From Deltaproteobacteria bacterium (GTDB lineage: Bacteria > Bdellovibrionota_C > UBA2361 > SZUA-149 > JADZAE01): 57,785 nt of DNA. The notes beneath the pieces were generated by a model, which saw nothing but the letters and a program-made list of their open reading frames with translations, ran no database searches and was not told the DNA's origin. The stretch covers positions 1 to 57,785 of the forward strand of contig JADZAE010000034.1 of assembly GCA_020852715.1 (NCBI GenBank). The letters are read 5' to 3'. A program made the translations under genes and the position numbers. Each line of letters starts with the position of its first letter. The stretch's first letter is position 1. Below, in pieces: positions 53,757 to 57,785 of the stretch.

Positions 53757-55991
53757 TTATTGCTCTACTAGTCCTTCTACGCTGCCTTTTTTAGCGATTT
53801 TCACGCCTCGCTTAGCTCGTGCGCCAATAGTGAGGGTAGAAACTTTAACATCGGCTGTGCCTTTACTGAGGCGGAAAGTAAGCGTGTCTTTACGATCAAC
53901 ACAGCAAACAACAGCCAAGCTGTCTTCTTCCGGCATACGCTGTAAAATTACCCCTTTGCCGGCGCTATTTAGAACAGGCACTTCGCTATGCACGAAGTAA
54001 ACGGCATAGCTCTGTTTGGTTACCAGCAGGAACATGCTCTTAGTCACATCCATTACTCCGGCCAAAGCGTCGCCATCGGTTACTTTCATGATGCGTTTTC
54101 CTGAGCGCTTGGTGTCGGAGATAATGCTCGCGGTGATTCTAAAGCCCATACCGCGGCGCGTGTAAACGAGCAGCTCGCCTTCTGATTGCTCGGCGTCTTT
54201 TTTGATTAAGCGGCAAACGGCGATGTTTTCACCATCGGCAAACTTAAAGAGCTTCTGCACGGGGTCACCAAAACCGCTAGTTGACGACAAATCGTAAATC
54301 TTGCTTACATAGAGATTTCCAAAGTTGGTGAAGATGGCCAGCGAATCAGCCGTGGAAGCAGCGCAGGTAAAATCAATGCTGTCTCCTTCACGCACCCGCG
54401 TGGTCAGCGGGTCATTGGTCTGACGAATGCGTTTTAGCCAACCGTCTTTAGTAACAATAACAAAAACATCTTCATGCTGGATATAAGACTCAGCGTTATA
54501 CTCCGGCTCCTCGAAGTCTGAAATGACCTTAGAGCGACGGGCATCGCCGTAAGTATCAGCTATGCGCGTTAAGTCTTCTTTAATTAGGCGCTTCACTTCA
54601 GCGGGGCTTTTCAGAATCTTGCCTATCTCGGCTACGCGCTTTTGCTTAGTTTTCAGCTCTTCCATGATTTCGTCAATGGAGGTCTTAGATAACTGGTAAA
54701 TGTGCAAATCGACGATAAACAGCGCTTGGCGCTCAGAGAGCTTATATTTTTTCTGCAGCTGCTCGGCGGCATTGATGCGCCCTGAGCTTTTGCGGACAAT
54801 AGCAATGACCTCGTTGATTTTATCAAAAATCGAAGCTAGCCCTTCTAAAAGATGAATGCGCTCTTCGAGCTTCTTCTTTTCATAGCTAAGCTTAGCTCTG
54901 GTAACCGAGATGCGGAACTTAACAAACTCCTCTAGCATTTGCTTGAGGCTTACTTGTATGGGCTTACCATAAACCGCTTCGGGAGTAGCCGGCACCAGCG
55001 CCGTTAGGTTGACGTTGAAGTTCGATTGCAGCGGCGAGTTCTTGTAGAGAAAGGCCATCGCCTGCTCTTCGTTGGCTTCGGGCGCCAGCTCAAGCACAAT
55101 GCGCACGTCGGTGGTTGATTCGTCGCGGATGTCGTTTAGCTGCGGCAGCTTTCTGGCAATAATAAAGTCAGCGATTTTTTCGACCAGCGAGGATTTCTCC
55201 ACAGCGTAAGGGATAGAAGTGATAATAATCGCTTTCTTGCCGCGCGCTAAAGTTTCCACCTTATAGTCAGCGCGCATGCGTATGGCTCCGCGGCCGGTTT
55301 CGTAAATTTCAGCCAGCTCTTTTTTAGTGTTTAAGATAGCGCAGCCGGTCGGGAAATCTGGCCCCTTAATTACAGAAAGCAGCTTTTTAGTGTTAGCGTC
55401 TTCGTCATCAATCACTAAAAGCAGGGCTTTGATTATTTCATTAAGATTATGCGACGGTATAGAAGTAGCCATACCGACAGCAATTCCGGTGGCACCATTT
55501 AAGAGCAGATTAGGCAAGCGCGAAGGCAGCACGACAGGCTCTTTTTGCGTCTGGTCGAAATTATCGCGCTCGGCAACCGTTTCCTCGCCCAAATCCCCAA
55601 TGATTTCTGAAGCCAGCGGCAAAAGGCGCGCTTCTGTATAACGATAAGCAGCCGCGGCATCCCCGTCCAATGAGCCGAAATTCCCCTGCCCGTCAATGAA
55701 CGGATAGCGCAAGCTAAAGTTTTGGGCCATGCGCACCAAAGCGTCATAACAAGCAGCGTCGCCGTGCGGATGATAACGGGCTAAAACTTCACCGACCACA
55801 GCCGCTGATTTTCTATGCGGCTTATCAGAAGTTAAGTGCAAATTGTGCATCATGGCATAAAGGATGCGGCGCTGAACAGGTTTCAGACCATCGCGAATAT
55901 CGGGAAGGGCACGGCTATTCACCACGCTTAGCGCATAAGTTAAATAACGTGTTTTTGATTCATCAATTAAGGCTACGTCTCTTATCGTCAC
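53757..55991 (-). CDS. parC: Type IIA topoisomerase subunit A (ParC/GyrA)
   Basis: 744-residue cleavage subunit. [29 protein letters not shown] opens the winged-helix domain. The active-site Tyr is Tyr118 in AYRYTEARL. The quinolone-binding segment reads [10 protein letters not shown] (74-83), with Ala79 where Ser is usual. The coiled coil and a C-terminal beta-pinwheel (about 490-744) follow. I see no QRRGGxG GyrA box, and 744 residues fits ParC better than GyrA (about 870). The start is GTG 55989-55991 with GGAATA upstream. A precedes B here, the reverse of the commoner parE-parC order. Confidence 0.85.
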   Translation of the reverse strand: MTIRDVALIDESKTRYLTYALSVVNSRALPDIRDGLKPVQRRILYAMMHNLHLTSDKPHRKSAAVVGEVLARYHPHGDAACYDALVRMAQNFSLRYPFIDGQGNFGSLDGDAAAAYRYTEARLLPLASEIIGDLGEETVAERDNFDQTQKEPVVLPSRLPNLLLNGATGIAVGMATSIPSHNLNEIIKALLLVIDDEDANTKKLLSVIKGPDFPTGCAILNTKKELAEIYETGRGAIRMRADYKVETLARGKKAIIITSIPYAVEKSSLVEKIADFIIARKLPQLNDIRDESTTDVRIVLELAPEANEEQAMAFLYKNSPLQSNFNVNLTALVPATPEAVYGKPIQVSLKQMLEEFVKFRISVTRAKLSYEKKKLEERIHLLEGLASIFDKINEVIAIVRKSSGRINAAEQLQKKYKLSERQALFIVDLHIYQLSKTSIDEIMEELKTKQKRVAEIGKILKSPAEVKRLIKEDLTRIADTYGDARRSKVISDFEEPEYNAESYIQHEDVFVIVTKDGWLKRIRQTNDPLTTRVREGDSIDFTCAASTADSLAIFTNFGNLYVSKIYDLSSTSGFGDPVQKLFKFADGENIAVCRLIKKDAEQSEGELLVYTRRGMGFRITASIISDTKRSGKRIMKVTDGDALAGVMDVTKSMFLLVTKQSYAVYFVHSEVPVLNSAGKGVILQRMPEEDSLAVVCCVDRKDTLTFRLSKGTADVKVSTLTIGARAKRGVKIAKKGSVEGLVEQ

Positions 55992-56165
55992 GACTATTCC
56001 AATTTAATTAAAACTTTCTTTCATTTGCGGGCGTCTGGTTACCTAAGTCACCACAAAGAAGCAACTTTTTTCCCTCTTAAATCCGGAGCTTAAAATAATA
56101 CAGAAGGATAACAGGCACAAAGAAAATATTGTCACAAGCTACTAACTCAAGTTATAAGGCCCACT

Positions 56166-56648
56166 ATGGCTTCATTTGAACTAAAAAATAAGCAAAAAAT
56201 TAAGTTTTTTGAAGACGGCATGCGCGCTGATAATGTGCTAGTGCACCTTGATAGCCGGCAACCAAATGTGAAGGTTCCCGATAACCTGATGAACAACCAT
56301 TCTCTAACTTTAAAACTAAGCTACCTCTTTCAGGGAAAAACAACGCATAACGACGATGGAATTAGCACCTATCTTAAGTTTGGTAGCGACTATTTTGAAT
56401 GCACTCTTCCCTGGGCCAGTATTTGGGGCATGACGAAGAGCAGTGGGAGCAAGCAAATTTGGCCGGAGGATTTACCCCATGAGCTGCTCTTGGAATACAC
56501 AAAAAAAGCTTTCTCCGAATTAGCCAATACGGGCAGGGCTATGCTAAAAAACAACAAGAAAACAACGAAAGAAAAGAAAAAAACAGACGCGCCTCAGCCG
56601 CCGGCATCACCGAATGATCGCCGCAAATTACTGAAGCTTATCAAATAA
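56166..56648 (+). CDS. sspB: SspB-like ClpXP adaptor
   Basis: 160-residue protein resembling the deltaproteobacterial SspB/stringent starvation protein B family, which tethers ssrA-tagged substrates to ClpXP. Supporting segments are NVLVHLDSRQPNVKVPDNL, STYLKFGSDYFECTLPWASIWGM and IWPEDLPHELL. The C terminus is a flexible Lys/Pro-rich tail (NKKTTKEKKKTDAPQPPASP) ending in a short basic RRKLLKLI, suitable for docking to ClpX. No signal peptide. Its last 21 bases overlap the end of the convergent membrane-protein gene. Confidence 0.72.
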   Translation: MASFELKNKQKIKFFEDGMRADNVLVHLDSRQPNVKVPDNLMNNHSLTLKLSYLFQGKTTHNDDGISTYLKFGSDYFECTLPWASIWGMTKSSGSKQIWPEDLPHELLLEYTKKAFSELANTGRAMLKNNKKTTKEKKKTDAPQPPASPNDRRKLLKLIK

Positions 56649-57785
56649 CACGTAACGCTGCGCCCTGTCCGCCGAAAGTTCTGACCATAGATGCCAATCT
56701 TTCTGCACGCTCAACCATTGATAAAGCGGCGAGTTAATCAAACACAGAACGCTTTTAATCTTATATTTTTCTATCATCTCCTGGGCTTTTACTCCCTGCC
56801 CTAATGAATCAAGTGCTTGCAACTTTAGATAGGAAGCATAATCAGATGTCAGTAAACGCCGATCAGCAAAAATAGCGGCTTCGCTCCCGGACTCGAAACC
56901 CGCCAGCCTATAATAAAAGTAATCCCCTAATTCTAACGAATGCATGACGGGTTGAAGCTTTTTGTCGGCAAGAATGGCTGACACTTCTTTTTGCGGAAAG
57001 AGCAACTCAGTCAGTGGATGAAGCGATTTTTTCGAATATAAGAAGATAGACAGCGCAAACAAAAAGAAAACTCCTCCCTGGAGCGGGAAGACGCCAAGAC
57101 GGGATTTTAGCTTAGCTATGTTCTGGCGAATTAAAGGCAAAGGTAACCTGTCTTCACGCCATAATCTAGCGACCAACGCCGCAGTTAACAACAAAGCAAG
57201 AGGCAAAAAGTTCTCGGATAGAAGCCCAATCACAGCGCAAGCAATCAAAACGTAACCTAAGCGCGGCTGAGGCCTTGTTAAGTTCAATAGACAATAACAG
57301 GCGACGCCCATTGTCAGCAACAAAAGCGGCGCTTGATAGTAATAAATCGTGCTTGGGTGAAGCGCAAAAACTATCTCCCCTAACCCCGCGCGCAACAAAG
57401 CATTGAAGTTAAGATAATTATCCAATAGACTAACCGAACAAAGGGGCGAAATCATCGCTAGCAAAATAGTTAGCAACGTAAACTTCAATGATCCCTGCCG
57501 GCAAGCCAGAAGAACATAAAGCAACCCGAGAACAACAATAAACAAGTAAGACATGCTTAAGTTTGCACCCAAACAAAATAAAACAAAAAGTTTGCCCAGA
57601 TTTTTTAGATTTTGCTGCTGCGCGTAAACGCTAAGTTCGCAAATGATAGCTAATGATAGAGGGTAAATTATCAACTGCGGGGATAAGGAATTCTGAAAAT
57701 ATAAAGCTAAGCCCAAAAACAAAGAAATAAGTGTGCCGATAAAAATATCGCCGCTAATACGCGAAAGTATATGCGTCAGCCAAAA
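56628..57785 (-). CDS. Multi-pass membrane protein, 5' end cut by the window
   Basis: The frame stays open to the window edge, so the start is missing; 385 residues are visible. About eight helices are followed by a C-terminal soluble domain of about 120 residues. SLELGDYFYYRLAGFESGSEAAIFADRRLLTSDYASYLKLQAL and MIEKYKIKSVLCLINSPLYQWL parallel the NYDIGAMLIYGLYPLEKVFVDNRPEAYPQEF and EKYKFNVIFFYR segments of the protein at 46567, so they are probably homologues of the GT-C-like family. An internal TTG is not needed as start. Confidence 0.72.
   Translation of the reverse strand, partial: FWLTHILSRISGDIFIGTLISLFLGLALYFQNSLSPQLIIYPLSLAIICELSVYAQQQNLKNLGKLFVLFCLGANLSMSYLFIVVLGLLYVLLACRQGSLKFTLLTILLAMISPLCSVSLLDNYLNFNALLRAGLGEIVFALHPSTIYYYQAPLLLLTMGVACYCLLNLTRPQPRLGYVLIACAVIGLLSENFLPLALLLTAALVARLWREDRLPLPLIRQNIAKLKSRLGVFPLQGGVFFLFALSIFLYSKKSLHPLTELLFPQKEVSAILADKKLQPVMHSLELGDYFYYRLAGFESGSEAAIFADRRLLTSDYASYLKLQALDSLGQGVKAQEMIEKYKIKSVLCLINSPLYQWLSVQKDWHLWSELSADRAQRYVLFDKLQ

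Overview
This window comes from the chromosome of a Gram-negative bacterium with moderate G+C. Gram-negative markers are FtsB, a SPOR-domain protein, exported amidase and FKBP proteins, a six-repeat S1 protein, a type II citrate synthase and an SspB-like ClpXP adaptor. The SspB form (acidic stretch, then WPEDLP) resembles versions I associate with Deltaproteobacteria, Myxococcota and Bdellovibrionota, so a deltaproteobacteria-like or related uncultured lineage is my best guess. That is an inference from gene content; the window has no rRNA gene to settle it. I found no tRNA, rRNA, CRISPR array, prophage or transposase gene.

Layout. 1-8.8 kb: gltX and eno (minus) diverge from ftsB, dciA, tyrS and a membrane protein (plus), followed by purH (minus). 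9.1-13 kb: a very large membrane-anchored PP2C phosphatase and a SPOR-domain protein. 13.9-23.1 kb: one long minus-strand series, cmk, rpsA, mutS, an amidase-like protein, a tRNA nucleotidyltransferase, an unknown helical protein and a solitary DNA methyltransferase. 23.4-24.7 kb: an orphan gene and an exported FKBP prolyl isomerase. 24.7-27.4 kb: two badly decayed genes for secreted proteins (a beta-helix protein and a Sel1-repeat protein). 27.4-32 kb: an exported Memo/AMMECR1 fusion, then a response regulator, methyltransferase and glycosyltransferase set. 32.2-36.7 kb: a threonine operon in which a shikimate-kinase-like protein sits where thrB often lies. 36.8-38.9 kb: ispE-ispD-ispF of the MEP isoprenoid pathway. 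39-40.3 kb: gene debris and a small split membrane protein. 40.7-46.3 kb: dcd, a nucleobase deaminase, hisS, a TPR protein, rppH and three miniature zinc-ribbon proteins. 46.5-57.8 kb: gltA, an M20 peptidase, a type IIA topoisomerase pair, sspB, and two related multi-pass membrane proteins, the last cut by the window end.

The least explained structure is intergenic. Six loci carry one modular repeat family (R1-R6, about 240-410 bp). Its ends carry GAGTCTTATACACAAGT and, in the best copies, GGGCACGCGC inverted repeats. Inside lies a hairpin that is 40 nt long in all seven examples and comes in two sequence types that keep the fold. Every copy lies just downstream of a minus-strand stop codon. 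A second family of about 65-80 bp (three copies) keeps its core sequence, while its outer stem and its inner hairpin change in a base-pair-preserving way; one copy is nested inside R6. A third, single 124-bp element has 16-bp terminal inverted repeats. These non-coding families, the thrA/kinase/thrC arrangement, the split two-repeat membrane protein, the zinc-ribbon cluster and the exported Memo/AMMECR1 fusion are the items most worth following up.
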